Source: an uncultured bacterium (GTDB lineage: Bacteria; Patescibacteriota; Saccharimonadia; Saccharimonadales; Saccharimonadaceae). From it: a stretch of 64,000 nt of DNA. The stretch lies in NCBI GenBank assembly GCA_937863415.1, contig CALMFC010000014.1:164222-228221 (forward strand), given 5' to 3'. The notes under the pieces were generated by a model, which saw only the letters and a program-made list of their open reading frames with translations, was not told where the DNA came from and ran no database searches. The translations under genes and the position numbers were made by a program. Each line of letters opens with the position of its first letter. The first letter of the stretch is position 1. This document shows, in pieces, positions 9,801-18,290 of this stretch.

Positions 9801-10720
9801 TACCAAGGGTTGAGGAGTTGTTTGAGGCGCGTTCGCCAAAGGGCCAAGCCTATATGACTGAACTGTCTGGCATAGTCGACGTTTGGGAGGATGGCAAAAA
9901 ATATGTTATCCAAGTTACGCCAGATGCTGGACACGTTGAGCGAATCAAGCTCGGTGGCCGTACAGTAACTGTAAAACCAGGCAGCAGTGTCAAAGTTGGC
10001 GATGTGCTTGCGACTGGTGAAAGCGAGTCTAAGCCACTCGTAGCACCATTTGACGGAGTTGTTGAGGTTGCCGAAGACACGTTAGTTATCGCAGCTAACG
10101 CTAGTTCACCTGTTAAATACGAAGTCCCAGGCAACACTCAAATTGTAGTTAAGGCTGGCGATAAGGTAGAAGCAGGCGATAGATTAACTGTTGGTTCACT
10201 AAATCTTCACGATTTGATGCAGTATAAGGGTAGTGAAGCTACTCAACGCTACATCATCAACGAAGTACTACGCATCTACGCTGCACAGGGTCAGGACGTT
10301 GCCGATAAGCACCTCGAGATAATCGTGCGACAAATGTTTAGTCGAGTTCAGATTGAGGATCCAGGTGATAGTACCTTCGTAACTGGCGATATCGTCAGCA
10401 AAGCATCAGTTGTCGAGGCTAACGCCATTCTAGCTGAGGCCAAGAAGGACTTGATAAGCTATACCCAGTTGCTACTTGGTATTACCAAGGTATCAATCTG
10501 GTCAGATAGCTTCCTATCGGCCGCATCGTTCCAAGACACAACCCGTGTTCTGATTAACGCTGCAGTTAGTGGGCGCATCGATCGTCTACATGGTCTAAAA
10601 GAGAATGTAATTATCGGACGCAAGATTCCTGTTGGAACTGGCGCTGAAGGTTACGAACCCGAAGACCCGGGCGACGATATCGAAAGCGAAATCGCCGAAG
10701 ACCTCGAACTAGCTGCTTAG
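6881..10720 (+). CDS. rpoC: RNA polymerase beta-prime subunit lacking zinc sites
   Basis: Catalytic subunit of RNA polymerase. The active-site motif NADYDGDQM is at residues 517-525, with Asp519, 521 and 523 as magnesium ligands. [22 protein letters not shown] and the trigger-loop region are intact. I place the start at ATG 6881 after AAGGAGG, not at the upstream in-frame ATG at 6860, giving 1279 residues. Oddity: the N-terminal zinc ribbon (normally four Cys near residues 65-90) is replaced by a Cys-free stretch (residues 61-95). The second zinc site before GVIAAQS is also Cys-free ([17 protein letters not shown]). Flanking sequence aligns well, so this is a true loss and not a frameshift. 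Confidence 0.98.
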   Translation: [1279 protein letters not shown]

Positions 10721-10741
10721 CTAAGGACGCGATCCTACAAC

Positions 10742-10787
10742 CAACCTACCGGTCTCGACTAGTAGGTTGATTTGTTTGTTAGTTTTT
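10742..10787 (+). terminator. rpoBC terminator
   Basis: Perfect 8-bp stem CAACCTAC (10742-10749) with GTAGGTTG (10762-10769), followed by a T-rich run ending in TTTTT. A typical intrinsic terminator directly after rpoC. Its 3' arm overlaps the -35 of the next promoter. Confidence 0.85.
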
Positions 10788-10795
10788 GCTATACT
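10767..10795 (+). promoter_or_regulatory. Promoter of rpsL-rpsG-fusA
   Basis: TTGATT at 10767-10772, 17-nt spacer, and TATACT at 10790-10795 with an extended TGC before it. The predicted start near 10802 gives a leader of about 158 nt. Confidence 0.75.
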
Positions 10796-10801
10796 TGCAG
10801 A

Positions 10802-10959
10802 TGAGTTTACTCTTACCAAGCGGTAAGTAAGACACAGCAAGAGCATGCTGAGCTTGAACTGTAAGATTAGAAAACGAATGTTGAAGATGCTTGAAATTAA
10901 GTTTTCATTCATGGATTGCGACATTCAAATTATTGAATTGTAATAGAATCGGAGTATAG
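10802..10959 (+). promoter_or_regulatory. rpsL operon leader
   Basis: Untranslated leader with a small perfect hairpin CTTACC-AAGC-GGTAAG at 10812-10827 and an ATTCAA/TTGAAT hairpin at 10923-10938. A GGAG Shine-Dalgarno at 10951-10954 precedes rpsL. Leaders of ribosomal operons often bind one of their own products; no specific family is recognised here. Confidence 0.4.
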
Positions 10960-11373
10960 ATGCCAACAATTAACCAATTAGTACGAAAACCTCGTAAGAT
11001 TGCTGGAAAAAAAAGCAAATCTCCAGCACTTGGTCGTATTCATAATGCGCTTAAGACCCGTTATAGTGACCAACCTGGCCCACTTAAACGTGGTGTATGT
11101 ATCAAAGTAACCACTAAAACACCAAAAAAGCCAAACTCAGCACTGCGCAAGGTCGCGCGTGTTCGCTTGACGAACGGTCAAGAGGTTTGGGCATACATTG
11201 GTGGTGAAGGCCACAACCTACAGGAACACGCCGTAGTGCTGGTTCGTGGTGGTCGTGTGCCAGATTTACCTGGTGTTCGTTATCACATCGTGCGCGGTGC
11301 GCTCGATCTTCAGGGCGTTGCAAAGCGCAAACAAGGCCGTTCTAAATACGGTACCAAGAAAGAGGATAAATAA
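10960..11373 (+). CDS. rpsL: 30S ribosomal protein S12
   Basis: Component of the 30S decoding centre. The highly conserved [19 protein letters not shown] string, which contains the lysine that is a classic streptomycin-resistance position, is present, as is the C-terminal [10 protein letters not shown]. The 137-residue length is the longer bacterial form. First gene of the str operon, 2 nt ahead of rpsG. Confidence 0.98.
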   Translation: MPTINQLVRKPRKIAGKKSKSPALGRIHNALKTRYSDQPGPLKRGVCIKVTTKTPKKPNSALRKVARVRLTNGQEVWAYIGGEGHNLQEHAVVLVRGGRVPDLPGVRYHIVRGALDLQGVAKRKQGRSKYGTKKEDK

Positions 11374-11375
11374 TC

Positions 11376-11855
11376 ATGCCACGTAAAGTTACTGTCAGCC
11401 TACAACGACGCCTAAATCCTGATCGCAGGTACCAAAGCGTACTAGTACAACGTTTGATCAATAAATCTATGCTAGATGGCAAGAAACTGCTAGCAGAACG
11501 AGCAGTTTACTCGGCACTAGAAGCGGCCGCCAAGAAGCTTGATAGCGAGAATCCACTAGAGGTTTTCGAACGTGCTCTTAAAAATGTTGCACCGAACTTT
11601 GAAGTTAAATCACGCCGGGTTGGTGGCGCTAACTACCAGATTCCATTCCCAGTTTCAGGCCACCGTCAATTGCACTATGCGTTCACATGGTTGGTTCAAG
11701 CCGCACGTGCCCGAAAAGGTATGTCATACGCCCAGTGTCTAGCAATGGAAATTGTTGATGCCTACAACGAAGCTGGCGCAGCGTTCAAAAAGAAAGAAGA
11801 TACTCACAAGATGGCCGAAGCTAACCGTGCATTTGCACACTTCGCTCGTTCTTAA
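11376..11855 (+). CDS. rpsG: 30S ribosomal protein S7
   Basis: Primary binder of the 3' domain of 16S rRNA that nucleates assembly of the 30S head. The N-terminal string MPRKVTVSLQRRLNPDRRYQ is slightly different from the usual one but the central family features, such as VKSRRVGGANYQIP and ANRAFAHFA at the C-terminus, are clear. 159 residues is normal. It lies 2 nt after rpsL, in the classic rpsL-rpsG-fusA order. Confidence 0.97.
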   Translation: MPRKVTVSLQRRLNPDRRYQSVLVQRLINKSMLDGKKLLAERAVYSALEAAAKKLDSENPLEVFERALKNVAPNFEVKSRRVGGANYQIPFPVSGHRQLHYAFTWLVQAARARKGMSYAQCLAMEIVDAYNEAGAAFKKKEDTHKMAEANRAFAHFARS

Positions 11856-11885
11856 TAATTAATTTACAAGGAAAAGCATAACTAC

Positions 11886-13979
11886 ATGGCAGAAAAAACA
11901 GTCCCCCTAAAGGACCTTCGTAACATTGGAATCATTGCTCACATTGATGCGGGCAAGACGACCACAACCGAAGGAATTTTGTATCGAACAGGATTAACAC
12001 ACAAAATCGGTGTCGTTAAAGGCGACGGTGACGGCGCAACTACCGACTGGATGGCGCAAGAAAAAGAACGTGGAATCACGATTACTTCTGCTGCCGTTAC
12101 GACGTTTTGGAAAGGTCACAAAATTAACGTTATTGACACCCCAGGACACATTGACTTCACTGCCGAAGTTGAGCGATCACTGCGTGTTCTTGACGGTGCT
12201 GTAACTGTTTTCGACGGTAAAATGGGCGTTGAAGCTCAGACCGAAACCGTCTGGCGTCAGGCAAACAAATACGGCGTGCCTCGTATTTGTTTTGTGAACA
12301 AAATTAACCAAACTGGTGGTGATTTTTATAAATCACTTGAGACAATTCATACTCGCTTGTCGAAAAATGCTTTGCCTATTCATCTACCAATTGGTTTTGA
12401 AAAAGATATTAATGGTGTCGTAGACCTAATTGATATGAAGGCATACACCTACAAGGATTATGCTGATCACGAGTTAGTTGCTGGTGATATTCCAGAAAAT
12501 ATGGTTGAAAAAGCCAAAAACGCACGTTCGCTACTAGTTGAAGCAGCGGTTGAAGCTGATGATGAACTATTCGAACGTTTTCTTGATAAGGGTGAGGAAT
12601 CTATTTCGATTGAAGAACTAAAGGTTGCTCTACGCAAGCGAGTTCTAGCCGGAGACTTCTTCTTGGTTACAGGTGGCGATGGCCGTGGCGTTATCGTCGA
12701 AAAATTACTAGATTTAGTAACTGATTACTTGCCAAGTCCACTCGATGTTGAGTCGATCTGGGGAATTAATCCTAAAAACGGCGAAAAGATTGAACGACAC
12801 CCTGATGAATCACAACCGATGGCTGCACTAGCGTTCAAGATTGCAACCGATCCATTCGTTGGTAAGTTAATTTTTGTTCGTGTATATAGTGGTAAATTGA
12901 CAGCTGGTTCGTATGTTCTAAACACTACAACCGGCAACAAGGAACGAGTTGGGCGTATCGTACGAATGCACGCCGACAAGCGTGAGGAAATAGATTCAAT
13001 CAGCGCAGGCGATATTGCCGCAGTTGTTGGCTTAAAAGACACCACGACCGGATCAACACTCTCGGACGTGTCACACCCAATCACACTAGAATCAATCTCT
13101 TTCCCAGAACCTCCAGTATCAATTGCAGTTGAGCCTAAAACCAAGGCTGATCAGGAAAAAATGGGTATAGCTTTGCAGCGTCTGGCCGAGGAAGACCCAA
13201 CTTTCCGCGTTCACACTGATGAGGAAACCGGACAAACGATTATGTCAGGAATGGGTGAGTTGCACCTAGATATTCTAATTGACCGCATGAAACGCGAATT
13301 TAGCGTGGAAGCAAATGTTGGTGAGCCACAGGTTGCCTTTCGTGAATCGATTAGGGGCACTAGTGAAGTCCAGGGTAAGCACGCTAAACAATCTGGTGGA
13401 CGTGGTCAATACGGTGACGTTTGGGTACGCTTCGAACCAAACGAGCCTGGCAAAGGCTTCGAATTCATCGATGTCATCAAAGGTGGTGTAGTTCCGCAAG
13501 AATACCGTAAACCAGTTGAACAGGGTATTCGCGAAACTTTGGATGGCGGTGTTATCGCAGGTTACCCGGTCGTCGATGTTAAAGCGACACTTTATGATGG
13601 TAGTTATCACGATGTTGACTCGTCTGAACTAGCCTTTAAGTTGGCTGGATCACTAGCCACGCGTGAAGGTATTAAACAGGCTAAACCAATCCTGCTTGAG
13701 CCGATTATGCACGTTGAAGTCACTACTCCAGAAGAGTTCCTAGGCGATGTAATCGGGGATTTGAACTCACGACGTGGTCGCATTGATGCTATGGAAGATC
13801 TAATGGGTAATGCCAAGCTAATCAAGGCGTTTGTTCCGCTGTCAAATATGTTTGGTTACACATCAGACCTACGTTCAATGAGCCAAGGAAGATCAGCTAG
13901 CACAATGGAGCTGGCGCAGTACGAAGAAGTACCACCAAACGTAGCCCAAGAGATCATCGAAAAACGTTCAAGCAAATAG
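11886..13979 (+). CDS. fusA: Elongation factor G
   Basis: GTPase that drives translocation of tRNA and mRNA on the ribosome. G1 motif AHIDAGKTT, switch [10 protein letters not shown] and G4 NKINQ are all visible in the first 160 residues. Domains II to V follow, including the domain IV string [10 protein letters not shown]. The 697-residue length is typical. An AAGGAAA Shine-Dalgarno lies upstream in the 30-nt gap after rpsG. No terminator is evident between fusA and the next gene, which starts 8 nt after the stop. Confidence 0.98.
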   Translation: MAEKTVPLKDLRNIGIIAHIDAGKTTTTEGILYRTGLTHKIGVVKGDGDGATTDWMAQEKERGITITSAAVTTFWKGHKINVIDTPGHIDFTAEVERSLRVLDGAVTVFDGKMGVEAQTETVWRQANKYGVPRICFVNKINQTGGDFYKSLETIHTRLSKNALPIHLPIGFEKDINGVVDLIDMKAYTYKDYADHELVAGDIPENMVEKAKNARSLLVEAAVEADDELFERFLDKGEESISIEELKVALRKRVLAGDFFLVTGGDGRGVIVEKLLDLVTDYLPSPLDVESIWGINPKNGEKIERHPDESQPMAALAFKIATDPFVGKLIFVRVYSGKLTAGSYVLNTTTGNKERVGRIVRMHADKREEIDSISAGDIAAVVGLKDTTTGSTLSDVSHPITLESISFPEPPVSIAVEPKTKADQEKMGIALQRLAEEDPTFRVHTDEETGQTIMSGMGELHLDILIDRMKREFSVEANVGEPQVAFRESIRGTSEVQGKHAKQSGGRGQYGDVWVRFEPNEPGKGFEFIDVIKGGVVPQEYRKPVEQGIRETLDGGVIAGYPVVDVKATLYDGSYHDVDSSELAFKLAGSLATREGIKQAKPILLEPIMHVEVTTPEEFLGDVIGDLNSRRGRIDAMEDLMGNAKLIKAFVPLSNMFGYTSDLRSMSQGRSASTMELAQYEEVPPNVAQEIIEKRSSK

Positions 13980-13987
13980 AGTTTACT

Positions 13988-14719
13988 GTGAGCGACCCGC
14001 ATAGACAGCAGGTCGCAACGAGATTTAATATGGAAAACGAATATAGCCGCGACAAGACTGAAAGGTCAGAGTTAGTAGTAGCTTTAAATAGATTCTTTTT
14101 TGATATAGAAAGGAAACCTGACAGCTATACGGACTTGATTATTGCCGCAGAGAAGTTAATTTCAAGCATGCCGTTCGTCGATTCCTCAGTAGTGCAACAG
14201 TATATCGATACGAATGACTGGCTTTTGCCACTTAAGCTCGATGTGTTTGATTCGATGAGCGAAAAGGAGAGAATGGAGAGGTATGCGCTCTTGCCTTTTG
14301 CGTCTGTGGGACCTTCGCTAGAAACATATCAGTTACAACAGGAAACGCCGGACTTAGTCGGGGTACGCGAATGGTACAGCGCTGCGATTAAGCAATTCAA
14401 ACGCGTCACTAGTCCCGATCATAACGAAACGTGCCTAGACTCTATTCGGTCAACAGATGAAATTGTGCCATGCGAGAGCCGAGATATGATCTGTCCGCTA
14501 CATTTCGTCGCCCTTTCGCTAAGGCGCGATATTACGATGCCAGACTTTAGCGATATTGCTTATCAAATTAACCCAGATATGAAAAAGGCATTAGCCGAGA
14601 CAAAGGTTAATCTATATGTAGAATATAAGTTTGAAGATCCAGATTCGGTTGCAGATTACAAAAGGAAATACTATGATAATTTTTACGAGGCAGTTGGAAC
14701 AAAAAATTCATTACTTTAA
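13988..14719 (+). CDS. Unknown 243-residue protein between fusA and tuf
   Basis: Not recognised. The start is uncertain: GTG at 13988 has no visible Shine-Dalgarno, and ATG at 14030 is an alternative that would give a 229-residue product beginning MENEYSRDK. The protein is acidic and soluble-looking with four cysteines, including CLDS and CESRDMIC in the middle, and no membrane segment. It interrupts the usual fusA-tuf adjacency and probably reads through from the rpsL operon. Codon use looks somewhat less biased than in the flanking elongation factor genes, which fits low expression or later insertion. Confidence 0.65.
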   Translation: MSDPHRQQVATRFNMENEYSRDKTERSELVVALNRFFFDIERKPDSYTDLIIAAEKLISSMPFVDSSVVQQYIDTNDWLLPLKLDVFDSMSEKERMERYALLPFASVGPSLETYQLQQETPDLVGVREWYSAAIKQFKRVTSPDHNETCLDSIRSTDEIVPCESRDMICPLHFVALSLRRDITMPDFSDIAYQINPDMKKALAETKVNLYVEYKFEDPDSVADYKRKYYDNFYEAVGTKNSLL

Positions 14720-14732
14720 ACAGTTATTATAC

Positions 14733-14761
14733 TTTACGACCGGGCTATAAACCTGTATAAT
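14733..14761 (+). promoter_or_regulatory. tuf promoter
   Basis: TTTACG at 14733-14738, 17-nt spacer and a consensus TATAAT at 14756-14761. The same TTTACG-17-TATAAT pair precedes infA, so this may be the local form of a strong vegetative promoter. Confidence 0.8.
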
Positions 14762-14764
14762 AGA

Positions 14765-14815
14765 GCGCATACGTCGTGAGGTGGTATTATCCTCATGCGA
14801 AAATAATTTAAGGAG
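14765..14815 (+). promoter_or_regulatory. tuf leader hairpin and ribosome binding site
   Basis: CGCAT (14765-14769) pairs with ATGCG (14795-14799) and an inner GAGG pairs with CCTC, giving a hairpin at the 5' end of the transcript. It is followed by AAGGAG at 14810-14815, 10 nt before the tuf ATG. The hairpin could stabilise the mRNA. Confidence 0.55.
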
Positions 14816-14825
14816 AAACAACTAA

Positions 14826-16007
14826 ATGGCAGATTTCGATCGAACCAAGCCTCACGTCAACGTTGGTACCATGGGTCACGTTGACCACGGTAAAACAACA
14901 TTAACTGCTGCAATTACTCACGTTCTTGCAAAGCGACTTCCTAGTGATGTCAACAAACCTCGTAATTACGATGAAATAGACAACGCCCCAGAGGAAAAAG
15001 CGCGTGGTATTACGATTGCTTCATCACACATGGAGTACGAATCAGAAAAGCGTCACTACGCTCACGTTGATATGCCAGGTCACGCCGACTATGTTAAAAA
15101 CATGATTACCGGTGCTGCACAAATCGACGGCGCAATTCTAGTGGTTGCTGCAAACGATGGTCCTTTGCCACAAACTCGGGAGCACGTTCTACTTGCTCAC
15201 CAGGTTGGTGTGCCAAAGATTCTTGTTTTCCTAAACAAGATGGATCTTGCTGACCCAGAACTAGTTGAACTAGTCGAAATGGACATTCGTGAACTTCTTG
15301 CAAAGAACGGTTTCGACGAAGACGCTCCTATTATCAAGGGCTCTGCTACTAAGGCACTTGAAGGCGACAAAGAATCAGAAGACGCAATTATGGAACTGGT
15401 TCAGGCTTTGGACGATTTCGTTCCAGAGCCAAAACGCGACCTAGACAAGCCATTCCTAATGCCTATTGAGGATGTTTTCTCAATCAAAGGTCGTGGAACG
15501 GTCGCAACTGGTCGTATCGAACAAGGTGTCATCAAACTAAACGATGCTGTTGAGATTGTTGGTATCAAACCAACTCAAAGCTCAGTCGTTACTGGTATCG
15601 AAGCCTTCAAAAAGAACCTTGACCAAGGTCAAGCAGGTGATAACGCAGGACTACTACTTCGTGGTATCGAACGTGAACAAATCGAGCGCGGACAAGTTGT
15701 TGTTAAGCCAGGTAGCCTAGAGCCACACACTGAGTTTGACGCCGAAGTCTACATCCTTAAAAAGGAAGAAGGCGGCCGCCACACACCATTTTCTAAGGGT
15801 TACAAACCTCAATTCTACTTCCGTACTACGGATGTTACTGGTGAAGTTGAACTTCCAGCCGACAAAGAATTAGTTATCCCTGGCGACACACTAACCTTTA
15901 AAGTTAAGTTGCTAGCACCTATCGCTATGGAGCAAGGTCTAACCTTTGCTATCCGTGAAGGTGGTAAAACCGTTGGTGCCGGTGTGGTTACCAAGATCGT
16001 TAAGTAG
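14826..16007 (+). CDS. tuf: Elongation factor Tu
   Basis: GTPase that delivers aminoacyl-tRNA to the ribosomal A site. G1 GHVDHGKT, the switch I string [10 protein letters not shown]3 DMPGH and G4 NKMD are present; the usual DCPGH reads DMPGH here, one more cysteine lost. Domains II and III follow ([15 protein letters not shown]). 393 residues is the standard length. It has its own promoter, leader hairpin and terminator, so it can be expressed apart from fusA. Confidence 0.98.
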   Translation: MADFDRTKPHVNVGTMGHVDHGKTTLTAAITHVLAKRLPSDVNKPRNYDEIDNAPEEKARGITIASSHMEYESEKRHYAHVDMPGHADYVKNMITGAAQIDGAILVVAANDGPLPQTREHVLLAHQVGVPKILVFLNKMDLADPELVELVEMDIRELLAKNGFDEDAPIIKGSATKALEGDKESEDAIMELVQALDDFVPEPKRDLDKPFLMPIEDVFSIKGRGTVATGRIEQGVIKLNDAVEIVGIKPTQSSVVTGIEAFKKNLDQGQAGDNAGLLLRGIEREQIERGQVVVKPGSLEPHTEFDAEVYILKKEEGGRHTPFSKGYKPQFYFRTTDVTGEVELPADKELVIPGDTLTFKVKLLAPIAMEQGLTFAIREGGKTVGAGVVTKIVK

Positions 16008-16013
16008 TTAGAA

Positions 16014-16040
16014 GATAGCTATTAGCTATTGGAATATAGC
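16014..16040. repeat. Dispersed intergenic AATATAGC/ATTAG repeat, copy 2
   Basis: Block after tuf with the words GATAGCTATTAGC and TATTGGAATATAGC, related to 861-940 and 39626-39671. It sits between the stop codon and the terminator. Confidence 0.5.
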
Positions 16041-16045
16041 AAAAG

Positions 16046-16078
16046 AATACCTCCGAGCAATCGGAGGTATTTTGTTGT
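16046..16078 (+). terminator. tuf terminator
   Basis: Perfect 10-bp stem AATACCTCCG (16046-16055) with CGGAGGTATT (16062-16071), 6-nt loop, then TTGTTG. Strong intrinsic terminator. Confidence 0.9.
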
Positions 16079-16083
16079 GAATA

Positions 16084-16117
16084 CGAAAACCCCGCTCAAC
16101 CCGGAGGCTAAACGGGG
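16084..16117 (-). terminator. Minus-strand terminator after the 110-residue gene
   Basis: Read on the minus strand, CCCCG pairs with CGGGG (plus 16113-16117 and 16090-16094) and is followed by TTTTCG. It lies just downstream of the minus-strand gene ending at 16142. Confidence 0.7.
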
Positions 16118-16141
16118 CCTCGACGTGGATGATACGGGGAT

Positions 16142-16474
16142 TTAGCCCTGAGCGTGTAGCACTAGTGTCGCTACTGGCATCAAGACCCCTCTTGATTCTC
16201 CGTCGAACGATTTATCTTGAATGATCAAGGTGAACTCGTGCGCCGGAAGTATAGCTATTCGCTGTATGGCACGACTTAGTCTGCGCCGGATAACTCTCTT
16301 TCTTCGCTTAATTGATCTGTGCGGTTGACCAACAAGCAAAAATTGAATGTGCCTTGAGGCGGTGAGCCGCTTGCTAGTTAATGCCTCTATGTGCAGCGCC
16401 TTTGCCAGCTCAATACACCCGTTGCGAAAGTTACTAGAGGGAAATACAGCCCCTCCTGTGATTGTTTCGGCCAT
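16142..16474 (-). CDS. Unknown basic 110-residue protein
   Basis: Not recognised. The middle is very rich in Arg and Lys (for example SIKRRKRVIRRRLSRAIQR), which suggests binding to nucleic acid. Size and the basic helix followed by ILPAHEFTLII recall the protein subunit of RNase P, but the RnpA signature is not convincing. Real-gene evidence is good: GGAG Shine-Dalgarno 7 nt before the ATG, a clear promoter at 16507-16535 on the same strand, and a terminator after it. Together with the next minus-strand genes it interrupts the tuf-rpsJ-rplC region. Confidence 0.65.
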   Translation of the reverse strand: MAETITGGAVFPSSNFRNGCIELAKALHIEALTSKRLTASRHIQFLLVGQPHRSIKRRKRVIRRRLSRAIQRIAILPAHEFTLIIQDKSFDGESRGVLMPVATLVLHAQG

Positions 16475-16506
16475 GCTGTTCTCCGTTCAGTAGGGACTAT
16501 TAATAG

Positions 16507-16535
16507 ATATTAAAACAAAAATGAGTATACGTCAA
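16507..16535 (-). promoter_or_regulatory. Promoter of the 110-residue gene
   Basis: On the minus strand: TTGACG (plus 16530-16535), 17-nt spacer, TAATAT (plus 16507-16512). It is divergent from, and close to, the rpsJ promoter. Confidence 0.65.
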
Positions 16536-16547
16536 TTGGCGCCAGTC

Positions 16548-16576
16548 TTGCATATCTGTTAAATCAGATGTACAAT
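16548..16576 (+). promoter_or_regulatory. rpsJ promoter
   Basis: TTGCAT at 16548-16553, 17-nt spacer and TACAAT at 16571-16576. A 5-bp inverted repeat ATCTG/CAGAT sits in the spacer. The leader to rpsJ is about 135 nt and contains a GTCAT/ATGAC hairpin (16689-16702) just before the AAAAGGAG ribosome binding site. Confidence 0.65.
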
Positions 16577-16718
16577 ATCAAGGTATTATTAATCATATCG
16601 ACAACTACATTGTGGCAGAACAAAACTGGTCCATGATTACTCTAAGGGGTGACCGCATCACTTGATACGGTGTAGGTTACGGTATCGCGTCATGTGGATG
16701 ACAAAAGGAGCCTAAATA

Positions 16719-17042
16719 ATGGCAGAAACAAAGGAAACGGGTCTACGTATCCGAATTCGCTTGAAGGCCTATGACCATAAAGTCATTGACCAGTCAGCAA
16801 AACAAATTATCGACACGGCAATCAGGACAGGCGCAAGCATTGCTGGCCCAGTACCACTACCAACTCGTCGTAGTACTTTTACAGTGGTGAAAAGTCCACA
16901 TGTCTACAAAAAGGGTGGAGAAGCATTCGAAATGCGCGTACATAAACGCCTGATCGATATCACAAACGCTACTCCCAAGACGATCGATAGCCTGCAAAAC
17001 CTAAGCCTTCCGGCTGGTGTCGATGCAGAAATCCGAATGTAA
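16719..17042 (+). CDS. rpsJ: 30S ribosomal protein S10
   Basis: 30S head protein that also partners NusB in transcription antitermination in other bacteria. The family strings [14 protein letters not shown] and [23 protein letters not shown] are evident; 107 residues is typical. AAAAGGAG lies 8 nt before ATG. It is followed at once by a strong terminator and two inverted genes, so unlike the classical S10 operon it is a monocistronic unit separated from rplC by 1.3 kb. Confidence 0.98.
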   Translation: MAETKETGLRIRIRLKAYDHKVIDQSAKQIIDTAIRTGASIAGPVPLPTRRSTFTVVKSPHVYKKGGEAFEMRVHKRLIDITNATPKTIDSLQNLSLPAGVDAEIRM

Positions 17043-17057
17043 TAAAGTTAGCAACAA

Positions 17058-17089
17058 AATAACCCCCGTAAACCGGGGGTTATTTATTT
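17058..17089 (+). terminator. Bidirectional terminator after rpsJ
   Basis: Perfect 10-bp stem AATAACCCCC with GGGGGTTATT, 7-nt loop, flanked by A-rich and T-rich tracts. It can serve rpsJ and the converging small membrane protein gene ending at 17101. Confidence 0.9.
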
Positions 17090-17100
17090 GATAAAAACGA

Positions 17101-17337
17101 CTACAGATTATTAATACTCTCTGTAATGCGCAGAATGTCTAATTGAATATTTAGAATCCAAAGGAACAGAATCAGTATAAATCCTAATAAAATTGCCCAG
17201 TAAACTGTTTGTTTAGTAACCTGGAATGACATAAATGGCCGAGTGTCAGCACTGACACGGAATGATTTAACCGCTGCTTTTTTTGTAGTCTTTCGTTTAG
17301 CTGCAGTCTTTTTAACTGGTTTCTTTTTGGTTGCCAT
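17101..17337 (-). CDS. Small Lys-rich single-span membrane protein
   Basis: 78 residues: a Lys/Ala-rich N-terminus (residues 2-24, KKPVKKTAAKRKTTKKAA), then a polar stretch and one strong hydrophobic segment at about 44-68. An AAAAGGAG Shine-Dalgarno lies 8 nt before the ATG. The basic end should stay in the cytoplasm and could touch nucleic acid or the membrane surface. No family is recognised. It is downstream of, and on the same strand as, the VanY-like gene. Confidence 0.7.
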   Translation of the reverse strand: MATKKKPVKKTAAKRKTTKKAAVKSFRVSADTRPFMSFQVTKQTVYWAILLGFILILFLWILNIQLDILRITESINNL

Positions 17338-17436
17338 TTGTAAATTCTCCTTTTAAGCGTATCCCACCCTAGGGTAACGCAAATTGAATGCTTATAGCAA
17401 CATTATGCATAAAATAACTATTAAACACAAGCGATA

Positions 17437-18207
17437 TTACTTGTAGACCTGGCCACCGGGTAGGTTAAAGAACTCTTCGAGAGTAGTTATCTTTTGTTTC
17501 TTCATTTCGTCTGCCAAATAGTGACCAATATATCGATAATGCCATGGCTCGAACTTGTAACCTGTTATTTGTTGTTTGTCGGACGGATACCTAAGTAGAA
17601 ATCCGTAATCAAGGCCATGATTCGCTAACCATTCGCCAGCCGTTGTTTCGGCATAACACTCATCAATATTACACTGTGGGGCATTGACGCTGCCAAAATC
17701 AATTGCCAGACCTGTTTGATGTTCACTGTATCCAGGACGAGCGCTGAATGTATCAGTCATAGCCTGTCCATAAGTGGCTGAATAATTATTATAAAGTCCC
17801 ACTTGATAACCATATGACCTGTAACTACTTGCGATAGTAAGGTATATTCCGTCACGTACAGCTGCAGCAAACATGTAGTCTAAATCAGCGACCATTCGAG
17901 TGTTAACCGTTCCGCCATGTACATTAGACAGGCTAGCTGGTACATAATTGATTGGATTTAGGCGGTGGCTTTTGTTTACAATCACCCACAGGCTATCAGC
18001 CTCTGTCAAAAAATGTTTTGAGCTATTAAATTTAGGAACAAACGGTTTAGGAGTAATAATGATTCTTGGATGGATTGGAAACGCACCCAGTTTTGGGATA
18101 ATTTGATTGATTTGATAGGTGACGACAGTCGAGAACATAGCTATGAACACGAAAAATACTAGGATTACACCAAAAGTTTGGTTGTTTGTTTTTCGCCCAA
18201 CTTGCAT
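17437..18207 (-). CDS. D-alanyl-D-alanine carboxypeptidase, VanY/M15B family
   Basis: Zinc metallopeptidase that trims the terminal D-Ala from peptidoglycan stem peptides. An N-terminal membrane anchor is at residues 12-34. The M15B core is complete: SSYRSYGYQ at 128-135, first zinc ligands His163 and Asp170 in SEHQTGLAIDFG, catalytic Glu220 and zinc ligand His223 in EPWHYRYIG. 256 residues fits the family. The extended -10 TGTTAGAAT lies 6 nt before the ATG on the minus strand, so the mRNA should be leaderless. It acts outside the membrane on the cell wall. Confidence 0.93.
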   Translation of the reverse strand: MQVGRKTNNQTFGVILVFFVFIAMFSTVVTYQINQIIPKLGAFPIHPRIIITPKPFVPKFNSSKHFLTEADSLWVIVNKSHRLNPINYVPASLSNVHGGTVNTRMVADLDYMFAAAVRDGIYLTIASSYRSYGYQVGLYNNYSATYGQAMTDTFSARPGYSEHQTGLAIDFGSVNAPQCNIDECYAETTAGEWLANHGLDYGFLLRYPSDKQQITGYKFEPWHYRYIGHYLADEMKKQKITTLEEFFNLPGGQVYK

Positions 18208-18213
18208 GTCAAT

Positions 18214-18222
18214 ATTCTAACA
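18214..18222 (-). promoter_or_regulatory. VanY-like gene promoter (leaderless)
   Basis: Extended -10 TGTTAGAAT on the minus strand with TAGAAT at plus 18214-18219, 6 nt before the start codon at 18207. No Shine-Dalgarno. Confidence 0.7.
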
Positions 18223-18230
18223 CAAGATAA

Positions 18231-18259
18231 TTGACTCCTAACAGATGGTGTGATAGGAT
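18231..18259 (+). promoter_or_regulatory. Promoter of the rplC-secY operon
   Basis: TTGACT at 18231-18236, 17-nt spacer, TAGGAT at 18254-18259 preceded by TGA (extended). It is divergent from the VanY-like promoter. Leader of about 105 nt. Confidence 0.7.
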
Positions 18260-18290
18260 AGATTGGTAACTTATTACGAAAATAATAACT

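Noticed and set aside
16142..16474. RNase P protein (rnpA) as identity of the 110-residue gene
   Set aside because: Size and basic helix are similar, but the conserved RnpA RNR-type motif and strand order are not convincing, so it is left unknown.
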